A stretch of 12,933 nt of DNA from an archaeon (lineage in GTDB: Archaea > Nanobdellota > Nanobdellia > SCGC-AAA011-G17 > PNOQ01): contig JAIOSD010000026.1 of the NCBI GenBank assembly GCA_021107835.1, positions 1 to 12,933 of the forward strand. The letters run 5' to 3'. The translations under genes were made by a program, and so were the position numbers. Positions 5,169-10,988 of the stretch are shown here, piece by piece. Each line of letters starts with the position of its first letter. Positions within the stretch are counted from its first letter, which is position 1. A model generated the notes under the pieces. That model saw only the letters and a program-made list of their open reading frames with translations. It was not told where the DNA came from and did not search any database.

Positions 5169-6006
5169 AGGGTATTTTTTAACGGATTGGCTTCTCCTCT
5201 TTTATTTATTATTTGTATTATTATTACTCTTGGGGTCTTCTGTTTGGTTTCAAGGAAAAGAGCTTTTGATTTTAATTTATTTTTTATTATTAATTTCTGT
5301 TGCTTCATTAAAATTTTTTCCAAAGGAAAAACCTAAATTAGTTAAAATCATTAGATATTGGTATCCTTTAGCACTTTTACCTTTTTTTTATTCTTCAATA
5401 CAATATTTGAGTAGGTTAGTAAATTATTCTTATTTTGACTCTCTTATCGTTGGAGTTGAACAAACTATTTTTGGATTCCAACCAAGCCAGGTATTGTGGA
5501 AATTTATTCCAGATATTATTTTTCCACAGTTTTTTCATTTTTCTTATATCTTTTATAGTTTTATTATCCCTCTTATTGGATTTATTTTATTTTACAACAA
5601 AAGATATTCTGCTTTTCGGATATATGTTTTAGGTTTGTTAACTACTTTCATTTCATGTTATTTATTTTTTATTTTCTTTCCTGTTATGGGGCCATACCAT
5701 TATTTAGGTCCTATTGCTTTCGTAAATAGCAGCCTCCCATTTTTAGCTTTGACTTATAAAATGTTAGAGTATGGTTCTTCTATTGGTACTGCCTTCCCAT
5801 CCAGCCATTCGGCAATAATTGTGTTTATTTGGATTTTTAGCAGAAGATTTTTGAAGAAAACTTCTAATTGGATATTGGTTTTTACAATTGGTATTCTTTT
5901 TGGTGCTATATATGGGGGCTTTCATTATGCTATAGATGTTTTAGTTGGTGCTTTTCTTGGTGCAATTATTGGGGGGGTTATACCTAAGCTGTATCGGAAA
6001 GTTTAG
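5143..6006 (+). CDS. PAP2-superfamily membrane phosphatase/transferase, AUR1-like
   Basis: About 287 residues with several hydrophobic segments (about 13-33, 39-58, 71-90, 130-150, 158-181, 221-236, 243-258 and 264-280). The catalytic face is formed by MGPYHY (182-187), FPSSHSA (218-224) and GGFHYAIDVLVG (258-269); H222, H261 and D265 fit the PAP2 phosphatase residues. The arginine usual in the third motif (SRxxxxH) is absent. This also occurs in AUR1/inositol-phosphorylceramide-synthase-like PAP2 proteins, so a lipid phosphotransferase or polyprenyl/lipid phosphatase in the cell membrane is likely. There is no ATG at the N-terminus. GTG at 5143 is taken, with GTG at 5152 equally possible, and both lie inside the upstream gene, giving translational coupling. 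The substrate cannot be determined. Confidence 0.85.
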   Translation: MKKVLKSSKGYFLTDWLLLFYLLFVLLLLLGSSVWFQGKELLILIYFLLLISVASLKFFPKEKPKLVKIIRYWYPLALLPFFYSSIQYLSRLVNYSYFDSLIVGVEQTIFGFQPSQVLWKFIPDIIFPQFFHFSYIFYSFIIPLIGFILFYNKRYSAFRIYVLGLLTTFISCYLFFIFFPVMGPYHYLGPIAFVNSSLPFLALTYKMLEYGSSIGTAFPSSHSAIIVFIWIFSRRFLKKTSNWILVFTIGILFGAIYGGFHYAIDVLVGAFLGAIIGGVIPKLYRKV

Positions 6007-6025
6007 AAAGTTCTATATATAAGTG

Positions 6026-6034
6026 GTTATATAT
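6026..6034 (+). promoter_or_regulatory. TATA box of the antitoxin-like gene
   Basis: GGTTATATA-like element centred about 25 bp before the ATG at 6054. A second TATA-like run (CTATATATA) begins at 6012. The run of TATATA elements between 6012 and 6053 could also hold a binding site for the gene's own product. Confidence 0.45.
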
Positions 6035-6053
6035 TCGTTATAGGTAATATATA

Positions 6054-6278
6054 ATGGATACAACTACAATACAATTGGACAAGGAGATTGTTAATTCATT
6101 AAAGGAAATAAGAGAATATCCTAGACAAACGTATAATGATCTAATTAGAAATATGACAAAGACTTTCAAAAGTGTAAAGAAAAGATATCAGTATGATAAG
6201 TTCTTACACAAAGTTCAAAAGACTAAAATGAAAGAGCTTTGGGACAACAGAGAGGATGAGGTTTGGGAAGATGCCTAA
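6054..6278 (+). CDS. Antitoxin-like protein (archaeal VapB-type), apparently without a full toxin
   Basis: A 74-residue protein. The N-terminus, TTTIQLDKEIVNSLKEIREY, followed by PRQTYNDLIRNM, is the strand-plus-two-helix layout of small archaeal VapB/ribbon-helix-helix-like antitoxins. The C-terminal half is a long charged helix ending in KELWDNREDEVWEDA, the acidic, tryptophan-containing type of tail that often wraps a toxin. In such pairs the toxin gene normally overlaps the antitoxin stop. Here an ATG does overlap the stop (6271) but the frame closes after 17 codons, and the next intact gene is Orc1/Cdc6 with its own promoter. The protein may therefore be an orphan antitoxin, or a stand-alone DNA-binding protein. 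The promoter has TATA elements that place the ATG at the transcript start. Confidence 0.7.
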   Translation: MDTTTIQLDKEIVNSLKEIREYPRQTYNDLIRNMTKTFKSVKKRYQYDKFLHKVQKTKMKELWDNREDEVWEDA

Positions 6279-6324
6279 TATGGGAAATGAACTAATACCA
6301 TTGAAGTTTGATCCCAGAAGATAG
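6271..6324 (+). pseudogene. 17-codon frame overlapping the antitoxin stop, possible toxin remnant
   Basis: The frame MPNMGNELIPLKFDPRR starts 8 nt inside the antitoxin gene, the position where a toxin gene would begin, and then hits a stop. The sequence is too short to assign. A weak resemblance to the start of MazF-like toxins was noted but is not reliable. It may equally be chance. Confidence 0.25.
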
Positions 6325-6340
6325 TATACAAATAAGAAAC

Positions 6341-6349
6341 CTTTATATC
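6341..6349 (+). promoter_or_regulatory. TATA box of the Orc1/Cdc6 gene
   Basis: CTTTATATC, centred about 27 bp before the ATG at 6372. This spacing is why that ATG, not an upstream in-frame TTG, is chosen as start. Confidence 0.55.
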
Positions 6350-6371
6350 CTTCTTGGTATTTAAGTTTCTT

Positions 6372-7415
6372 ATGGGTTTATTTGATGATATTCTACATGA
6401 TAATGAAAGTTTATTTCTAGATGAGATTGCGTTAGATTATGATTATGTTCCTAAGGAGATTCCTTATCGAGAAGAGCAACAGCATTTTATTGCTAGTTGT
6501 ATTGCTCCTTTATTGCAGAAAAAAAATGGAAGAAATTTGTTTATTTTTGGAGCTCCTGGAATTGGAAAAACCTTAGCTAGTTTATTTGTTAAAAGAGAAT
6601 TAGAAGAAAAATCTGATGATGTATTTGCTGTTTATGTTAATTGCTGGAAAAAAGATACAAGCTATAAAATTTTAATGGATATTTGTGAACAAGTAGGATA
6701 TAAGTGGACTCATAATAAGAGAACTGATGAATTGATGAAAGTTGTTTCTGAAATTTTAAATAAAAAAAGTGCAGTTATTTTTTTAGATGAGATAGATAAA
6801 GTTAAGGAAGTTGATATTATTTATTCTTTTTGCGAAGATTTGTATAAGAAAAGTATTATTCTTATTGCTAATGATGGTTCTTGGTCTGATAATTTAGATG
6901 ATCGGATTAAATCTCGTTTGGTGCCTGAGAAATTAGAATTTAAAGCTTATAATGCTGTTGAAACAGAAGGGATAATGAGAAAACGTGCTTCTTATGCTTT
7001 TGTTCCTAATGTTTTTAGTGAGAGGGCTATGAAGGCAATAATTGGTAAAACAATTGAAATGGGAGATATTCGCTCTGGTTTATTTTTATTGCGAGAAGCA
7101 GGAAATACTGCTGAAATGAAAGCTTGTAGGGAGATTAAGTTGGAACATGCTGAAACGGCTTTATCTAAGTTGGTAGGTTTTAAAATTAAAAGTTTTAGTG
7201 AATTTGGAGAGGACGAACAAAAAATTATTGAATTAATTAAAGAGAATTCTGGCAAAACTGTTAAGGAATTGCATATGCTTTGTTCTGATGATTTTTCTTA
7301 TCGAAACTTTCATAGGAAAATTGATGAGCTTAAAAAAAATAATATGATTGATATTGAAGAAATTCCTGGGAGATCTTCTATTATTAATTATTCTAAGAAG
7401 TTGACTGAGTTTTAG
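6372..7415 (+). CDS. cdc6: Orc1/Cdc6 replication initiator
   Basis: A 347-residue AAA+ protein that in archaea binds origin recognition boxes and loads the MCM helicase. From the chosen ATG, Walker A is GAPGIGKT at 60-67, Walker B is FLDEID at 137-142, a sensor-1-like asparagine follows in LIANDG (about 164-169), and DDRIKSRL (176-183) carries the box VII arginine region. The C-terminal 80 residues (ELIKENSGKTVKELHMLCSD, then YRNFHRKIDELKKNNMIDI) form the winged-helix DNA-binding domain. Length is at the short end of the usual 370-420. The ATG lies about 27 bp below a TATA box; a frame extension to a TTG at 6354 is unlikely. Archaeal origins often lie next to this gene, so the flanking spacers, especially 7416-7539, are candidates, although no clear origin recognition box was recognised. 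Confidence 0.93.
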   Translation: MGLFDDILHDNESLFLDEIALDYDYVPKEIPYREEQQHFIASCIAPLLQKKNGRNLFIFGAPGIGKTLASLFVKRELEEKSDDVFAVYVNCWKKDTSYKILMDICEQVGYKWTHNKRTDELMKVVSEILNKKSAVIFLDEIDKVKEVDIIYSFCEDLYKKSIILIANDGSWSDNLDDRIKSRLVPEKLEFKAYNAVETEGIMRKRASYAFVPNVFSERAMKAIIGKTIEMGDIRSGLFLLREAGNTAEMKACREIKLEHAETALSKLVGFKIKSFSEFGEDEQKIIELIKENSGKTVKELHMLCSDDFSYRNFHRKIDELKKNNMIDIEEIPGRSSIINYSKKLTEF

Positions 7416-7492
7416 ACTTATAGTTCTTAAAATAGGGTAATTTAACTAATAAAGCGGACCTTGAACTTGCCAGCTTGCCATGGACCAGCGTG

Positions 7493-7503
7493 AGATATAT
7501 AAA
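7493..7503 (+). promoter_or_regulatory. TATA box of the 35-aa gene pair
   Basis: ATATATAAACT-like element. A start about 25 bp downstream (near 7523) would leave a leader of about 16 nt containing the AGGTGAT Shine-Dalgarno. Confidence 0.5.
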
Positions 7504-7528
7504 CTAATTATCCCATTTTAGTATAAAC

Positions 7529-7535
7529 AGGTGAT
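7529..7535 (+). promoter_or_regulatory. Shine-Dalgarno of the first 35-aa gene
   Basis: AGGTGAT, four bases before the ATG at 7540. It is one of few clear ribosome-binding sites in the window. Confidence 0.65.
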
Positions 7536-7539
7536 AAAT

Positions 7540-7647
7540 ATGACTCAATACAAACAATGGGATGAATTTGTAGAAGAAGCTTTTGAGATAAGATTCTGGA
7601 AACTAGTGAATAATAGCGCTGTACAACGAATGGAGGTGATTTGCTAA
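7540..7647 (+). CDS. Small 35-aa protein, aromatic-rich, unknown
   Basis: The frame reads MTQYKQWDEFVEEAFEIRFW and ends with a short tail finishing in cysteine (EVIC). It is amphipathic, with aromatic residues at spaced positions (Y4, W7, F10, F15, F19, W20), and would form one helix. No family is recognised. Evidence that it is real comes from its promoter, an AGGTGAT Shine-Dalgarno at good spacing, and a second small gene that follows after a single base. Its TAA is separated by one A from the next ATG, the same TAA-A-ATG junction seen in the aIF5A-eL40-S2P operon. The pair sits between Orc1/Cdc6 and the phosphoesterase, both with their own promoters, so it is an independent bicistronic unit. 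Whether it is a toxin-antitoxin pair, a regulator or a protein-binding peptide cannot be told. Confidence 0.55.
   Translation: MTQYKQWDEFVEEAFEIRFWKLVNNSAVQRMEVIC
7632..7640 (+). promoter_or_regulatory. Shine-Dalgarno of the second 35-aa gene
   Basis: GGAGGTGAT is the full anti-16S consensus, placed eight bases before the ATG at 7649 and inside the coding sequence of the first small gene. This strength in an otherwise leaderless genome strongly supports translation of the second frame. Confidence 0.85.
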
Positions 7648-7648
7648 A

Positions 7649-7756
7649 ATGTTAAGCTATTACCGTGCAGAAGATCTAATGACTTTAGAAGAAGAAGGGG
7701 ATATTGATGCTGGAGATGCTGGAATTATGATGGGCTTTATTTCTGCAGAAACATAA
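7649..7756 (+). CDS. Small acidic 35-aa protein, unknown
   Basis: The frame begins MLSYYRAEDLMTLEEEGDID and goes on AGDAGIMMGFISAET. It is strongly acidic (about ten Asp/Glu and only one Arg), with a likely helix in the first half and a small-residue DAGDAGIMMG stretch in the second. No family is recognised. The full-consensus Shine-Dalgarno directly upstream is the best translation signal in the window and argues that this protein is made in quantity. The gene follows the first small gene at one base distance and ends just before the TATA box of the phosphoesterase gene. The acidic charge and lack of hydrophobic segment suggest a soluble partner-binding peptide, possibly an antitoxin-like or inhibitor role opposite the aromatic first peptide; this is speculation. 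Confidence 0.6.
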   Translation: MLSYYRAEDLMTLEEEGDIDAGDAGIMMGFISAET

Positions 7757-7757
7757 A

Positions 7758-7769
7758 GCTTTAAAAAAG
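7758..7769 (+). promoter_or_regulatory. TATA box of the phosphoesterase gene
   Basis: GCTTTAAAAAAG, centred about 26 bp before the ATG at 7789, implying a leaderless mRNA. Confidence 0.5.
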
Positions 7770-7788
7770 TACTTTTTCTTCTTTTTTT

Positions 7789-8367
7789 ATGAAGATTTTA
7801 GCATTTACAGATACGCACTTTAAAGAAGGGATTCCAAAAAAGCTTATTGATAAAGCTAAAGATGTTGATGTTGTAGTCTGTGCTGGAGACTTTACTCGGT
7901 TTGGAAGAAATATAGATAAAATTATGAAGGATTTCTTGAAATTTGAGAAACCTGTAGCTTTTGTTCATGGCAATCACGAAGAAGGAGAAGATTTTAAAAA
8001 CTATAAACAGATTAAATACCTTCATAAAAAGGGTTTTATTGCTGGAGATTATTTATTTGTGGGTTATGGTGGAGGAGGATTTTCTACTAGGTACCCTGAT
8101 TTAGAGGAAATGATTCCAAGAATAAACAAGAGAAAGGGCAATAAAAAAGTTATATTTGTTACACATGCTCCTGTTTATGGCACTTCTACTGATTATTTAG
8201 AGCATGCAGGGCATGTTGGTAGTAAATCTGCTTTGAAATTTATTAAGGAAGTTAAGCCTATACTTGTTATTTGTGGACATATAGAAGAGAATTTTGGGCA
8301 GATAGATCATGTGGGCAAAACGATTATTATCCTACCTAATGATACTGGAAGAATTATTGAGGTTTGA
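7789..8367 (+). CDS. Calcineurin-like metallophosphoesterase
   Basis: A 192-residue cytosolic protein with all the metal-binding blocks of the family in order: FTDTH (D8, H10), AGDFT (D34), HGNHE (N62, H63), THAP (H126) and CGHIEE (H164). Such enzymes use two metal ions to hydrolyse phosphomono- or phosphodiesters. Among family branches the short, domain-poor form with GHIEE and a GGGG turn (VGYGGGGFST, 91-100) resembles the archaeal and bacterial small phosphoesterases of uncertain substrate. No N-terminal signal or membrane segment is seen. The ATG lies about 26 bp below a TATA box. Its last 14 bp overlap the end of the convergent tatD gene, so both transcripts must stop within each other's coding sequence or run on as antisense. 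Confidence 0.9.
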   Translation: MKILAFTDTHFKEGIPKKLIDKAKDVDVVVCAGDFTRFGRNIDKIMKDFLKFEKPVAFVHGNHEEGEDFKNYKQIKYLHKKGFIAGDYLFVGYGGGGFSTRYPDLEEMIPRINKRKGNKKVIFVTHAPVYGTSTDYLEHAGHVGSKSALKFIKEVKPILVICGHIEENFGQIDHVGKTIIILPNDTGRIIEV

Positions 8368-9091
8368 ATAAATTTTTGTAATTCATATAGATTATTTTTT
8401 CTAATTCTTCAGATGTTATTTTTTTTAGTTCTGCTATTTTTTTAATTGAATCTTTAATGAATGCGGGTTCGTTTGGTTCGTCTCTTGGAGAAAGATATGG
8501 GGCATCTGTTTCTGTTAATATTTTATTTAATGGAACTCTTTTTGCTAGTTTTCTAAAAGTTTTTGATTTTGTAACTGACGTTGGAATTGAAAAAAAATAT
8601 CCTAGTTTTATTGCCCTCTCTGTTAATTCTTTATTTCCTGAGAAACAGTGCATTACTACTTTTTCTGCCTTATTTTTTTCTAACAGTTTTATTGTTTCTT
8701 CTTCGGCTTTTCTTGAGTGAACTATTATTGGTATTTTTAGTTCATTTGCTAATTTTATGAATTTTATTAGAACTTTTTTTTGTGTTTCTAATTTTTCTAC
8801 TCTGAAATTGTCTAAACCCACTTCTCCTATTGCAAATGGTTTTTTAGTTTTAATAAATTCTATTTCTTTTTGTATTTCTTCATCTGAAAGTTTTACTGCT
8901 TTGTCTGGATACATACCTAATGCTGGTTTTACCATTTTATATTTTTTTGAGTAATTTAGAACCTTCCTATTAGATTCTGGTCCAGTTCCATTGGTTATTA
9001 TTGCTGCGAAAGCATTAGCATTAGAAATTACTTTATCGATATCTTTATGGTTACTTAAAAGGTCTAAGTGTGTATGTACATCAACTAACAT
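8354..9091 (-). CDS. tatD: TatD-family metal-dependent deoxyribonuclease
   Basis: A 245-residue amidohydrolase-fold protein. Metal ligands are visible in order: VHTHLD (H6, H8), GEVGLD (E90), VHSR (H125), HCFSG (H148) and TETDAPYLSP (D196). TatD proteins are Mg-dependent 3'-5' exonucleases or DNases linked to repair of oxidised or misincorporated DNA ends and, in other organisms, DNA degradation. Length is typical (about 250-260 aa). The ATG lies 25 bp below a TATA-like CTTAAAAAC element, predicting a leaderless transcript. The gene is convergent with the phosphoesterase, overlapping it by 14 bp. The coding strand is rich in lysine AAA codons, so the opposite strand holds runs of six to eight T (8395-8443) that could end the phosphoesterase transcript. 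Confidence 0.93.
   Translation of the reverse strand: MLVDVHTHLDLLSNHKDIDKVISNANAFAAIITNGTGPESNRKVLNYSKKYKMVKPALGMYPDKAVKLSDEEIQKEIEFIKTKKPFAIGEVGLDNFRVEKLETQKKVLIKFIKLANELKIPIIVHSRKAEEETIKLLEKNKAEKVVMHCFSGNKELTERAIKLGYFFSIPTSVTKSKTFRKLAKRVPLNKILTETDAPYLSPRDEPNEPAFIKDSIKKIAELKKITSEELEKIIYMNYKNLFKPQ
8395..8443 (+). terminator. Possible T-rich termination region for the phosphoesterase transcript
   Basis: T runs of six, eight and seven bases lie at 8395-8400, 8419-8426 and 8437-8443, shortly after the phosphoesterase stop. Archaeal RNA polymerase terminates at such runs without a hairpin. They also encode lysine codons of the antisense tatD gene, so the signal may be incidental. Confidence 0.35.
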
Positions 9092-9111
9092 AAGTTTAAG
9101 AAATTAAATTT

Positions 9112-9121
9112 GTTTTTAAGT
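9112..9121 (-). promoter_or_regulatory. TATA box of tatD
   Basis: ACTTAAAAAC on the minus strand, centred 25 bp before the tatD ATG. It abuts the stop codon of the S2P gene. Confidence 0.5.
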
Positions 9122-10348
9122 TTATTGGAATGGTGCCATAAAGTATCCAAACAAGGCAGGTATTAAGAAGAATAATAATAATAATAAAAGTATTATACTT
9201 ACTGTGTTAAATATTCTTTTAGCAATTTTTTTGTTTTTTACAACAGTACCTAGAGCAATGTTAAACATTAATCCACCATCTACAATTCCAATTGGCAACA
9301 AATTAACTAATCCAACCATGAAGTTAGTTAGGAATAACCAGTAAACTAAAATATTGATCCAAAGTAATGCTTTTATTGGGAAGGAACCATATTTATCTAA
9401 TAAGTCTTGTTTTATCCCCGCCTTTACTGCCAAGTTTACTCCAAGGTATCCATATTCTTTCCCTTCTGGGTGTTCTTCTAAAGTTATTGTATAGGTGTTG
9501 CTTTCTGTAGTTAATTCTATTTTCTCATAAGGTTTTGTTTTGTTCAGCTCTCTTACTAAATCATTTATGTTTGTTATTTCTATACCATTTAACGACGTTA
9601 TAATCTCTTGTGGTTGTACGCCGGCTTCAAATGAGGGTCCAAGTTCATTTACATCAACAATTATAACCCCTTGTTCTTCTGCCAAAGGCGCAGATAAAGG
9701 TGCTAAAACTAATGCAAGTATTGCCAAGAATATTCCTGCAAAAATAAAGTTTGAAAATGTTCCTGCAGATAAGACAGCTAGTTTTTCTTTTTTTGAAGCT
9801 TTTTCCATTTCTTTTTCATCTGGCTCTACAAATGCGGCAGGGATAATAGGGAGTAGAATTCCAAAGAATGCAAATCCAGATGATTTTACTTTAATATCAT
9901 ACATTCTAGCAAAAATTCCATGTGAAAATTCATGTACTGTTGCTAAAACAAAAATTGCAATGATCCAATGAACAAAAGATAATTCTGGAAGTCCTGGAAT
10001 GGATGCTCCAGGTAGTAAGGGGGCCACTACTGCTTCTTGCTCCACAAAGAAATATTTGTAAACTGAAAACAGGAATAATACTAACATAGTCACCATACCT
10101 AGAAATCCTAATGTTATTGATGTGTAAGATAATGCGTTTCTATATTTTTTTAGTTTTTTTGCAATGGAGTCCATTTTTTTTAAACCCCAAGAAGTTTTAT
10201 ATAGAATTAAATATAAAAGTGGAAAAACAATTTTTTGTAATTCTACTTTCTTTTTATTTGCTAATAATATAATAGCTAGAAATATACCAAAAAAGACCAT
10301 TAGAGAATAATCTAAGTTTGTTGTTATGAAAGAAATGATATCACCCAT
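9122..10348 (-). CDS. Site-2-type intramembrane metalloprotease with PDZ domain (M50 family)
   Basis: A 408-residue membrane protein. Hydrophobic segments lie at about 14-30, 40-52, 78-100, 126-142 (with the zinc motif HEFSH at 139-143), 158-172, 196-220, 325-350 and 378-403. The second active-site signature NLLPIGIVDGG (349-359, with D357) completes the metal site. Between them, residues about 225-300 form a PDZ domain (VIIVDVNELGPSFEAGVQPQEIITSLNG) that would sit outside the membrane core and gate substrate access. Family members cut transmembrane helices, for example of anti-sigma or signalling proteins; the archaeal substrate is unknown. The ATG follows the eL40 stop by one base, so it is the third gene of the aIF5A-eL40 operon, an unusual partner for translation genes. 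The low-expression signal, if any, must be translational. Confidence 0.93.
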   Translation of the reverse strand: MGDIISFITTNLDYSLMVFFGIFLAIILLANKKKVELQKIVFPLLYLILYKTSWGLKKMDSIAKKLKKYRNALSYTSITLGFLGMVTMLVLFLFSVYKYFFVEQEAVVAPLLPGASIPGLPELSFVHWIIAIFVLATVHEFSHGIFARMYDIKVKSSGFAFFGILLPIIPAAFVEPDEKEMEKASKKEKLAVLSAGTFSNFIFAGIFLAILALVLAPLSAPLAEEQGVIIVDVNELGPSFEAGVQPQEIITSLNGIEITNINDLVRELNKTKPYEKIELTTESNTYTITLEEHPEGKEYGYLGVNLAVKAGIKQDLLDKYGSFPIKALLWINILVYWLFLTNFMVGLVNLLPIGIVDGGLMFNIALGTVVKNKKIAKRIFNTVSIILLLLLLFFLIPALFGYFMAPFQ

Positions 10349-10349
10349 T

Positions 10350-10517
10350 TTATTTTGCTTTTCTTAAAGTTCTAAATGCCTTCCCTCCGCACTTTCTACA
10401 TAAAATCTTTCCCTGTAAAACTTTTTGCATAGTTGATTTTTGTTTAGATTTGCATTTCTTACAAACAAATACATTTTTGAATAGTCTTGCCTGTGTTTCT
10501 TCAAATTTCGATGCCAT
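10350..10517 (-). CDS. rpl40e: Ribosomal protein eL40
   Basis: A 55-residue basic protein beginning MASKFEETQARLFKNVFVCK and ending FRTLRKAK. Two CxxC pairs (C19, C22 and C40, C43, 17 residues apart) form the zinc ribbon typical of eL40, which binds rRNA in the large subunit near the translation-factor site. In eukaryotes it is made as a ubiquitin fusion; in archaea it stands alone as here, at the usual length of about 50. It starts one base after the aIF5A stop and ends one base before the S2P start. Both junctions share the 13-mer CAAAATAAAATGG, suggesting reinitiation by the same ribosome. The gene is short and is overlapped by a longer spurious frame. Confidence 0.92.
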   Translation of the reverse strand: MASKFEETQARLFKNVFVCKKCKSKQKSTMQKVLQGKILCRKCGGKAFRTLRKAK

Positions 10518-10518
10518 T

Positions 10519-10905
10519 TTATTTTGAACGCATGACGTTTTGTCCTAATATGATCCAATAGTTTATTTGGTCGCCTTCTTTTAAAGTATCTCTTAATTCA
10601 TCTACAATCTCCAAATCAAATGTTTCATAGGTTTTCATATCCATAACATTTGCTTTGTTTCCTGCAATTGAAAGCACCTGTGCTGATTCTTTTTCTATAA
10701 TAGGCACTTCAACTTTGTCGTGGCCAGGGAACATTTTGACAATCTTTGATCCACCTGTTAAGCTTACTGCTGCAATTTTTGCTTTAGCATGACCATGTTT
10801 TCCTGTCTTGGAGATTTCTATCGAAGTTACCTTACATGCCTTTCCGTCGAAGATGACAAATCCACCGACTTTTAAACCAGATGCGTGAACTAATTTTTTA
10901 TCCAT
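10519..10905 (-). CDS. eif5a: Translation initiation factor aIF5A (hypusinated)
   Basis: A 128-residue protein with the hallmark loop SKTGKHGHAKAK (32-43); K36 corresponds to the lysine converted to hypusine or deoxyhypusine. It helps ribosomes form difficult peptide bonds such as proline runs and assists termination. The N-terminal SH3-like barrel (LKVGGFVIFDGKACKVTSIE) and the C-terminal OB-fold (VPIIEKESAQVLSIAGNKANVMDMKTYETF) are complete, and length matches archaeal homologues (about 130). The start at MDKKLVHASG is taken because an upstream extension adds a non-conserved hydrophobic tail and because a TATA box lies about 30 bp before this ATG. It leads an operon with eL40 and the S2P protease. 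A deoxyhypusine synthase gene is not in the window. Confidence 0.95.
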   Translation of the reverse strand: MDKKLVHASGLKVGGFVIFDGKACKVTSIEISKTGKHGHAKAKIAAVSLTGGSKIVKMFPGHDKVEVPIIEKESAQVLSIAGNKANVMDMKTYETFDLEIVDELRDTLKEGDQINYWIILGQNVMRSK

Positions 10906-10929
10906 TATGAAAATCAAAGAAAGTAATGT

Positions 10930-10940
10930 ATTTATAAAAT
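10930..10940 (-). promoter_or_regulatory. TATA box of the aIF5A-eL40-S2P operon
   Basis: ATTTTATAAAT on the minus strand, centred about 30 bp before the aIF5A ATG, giving a leader of a few bases at most. It lies within the region that a longer start choice would place in the coding sequence. Confidence 0.6.
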
Positions 10941-10988
10941 TATTGTTTATTGGTTTCATACTTTAATTTGTTAAAAATAAAAGAAAAA

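Larger units (their letters stand above)
7416..7539. other. Spacer after Orc1/Cdc6 with a GC-rich island, candidate origin region
   Basis: This 124-bp spacer holds a promoter (TATA at 7493-7503) and, at 7453-7494, a segment with 25 G/C in 42 bases, far above the surrounding AT-rich DNA. Within it CTTGCC occurs twice (7466-7471 and 7474-7479), GGACC twice (7456-7460 and 7482-7486) and a CCATGG palindrome lies at 7478-7483. I could not fit it to a tRNA, a C/D-box RNA or a known origin box. Confidence 0.35.

Noticed and set aside
6354..6371. TTG start adding six residues to Orc1/Cdc6
   Set aside because: The extension would start inside the region expected to be just upstream of transcription, and the ATG at 6372 is at the right distance from the TATA box.
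7453..7494. GC-rich segment as a tRNA or C/D-box RNA
   Set aside because: No cloverleaf could be formed and the C and D box words are absent.
10364..10558. 64-residue minus-strand frame over the eL40 region
   Set aside because: It is out of frame with the true eL40 gene, which has the two CxxC pairs and tight spacing to both neighbours.
10906..10959. Longer aIF5A start adding 18 residues
   Set aside because: The extension is non-conserved and overlaps the TATA box; MDKKLVHASG is the normal start for the family.
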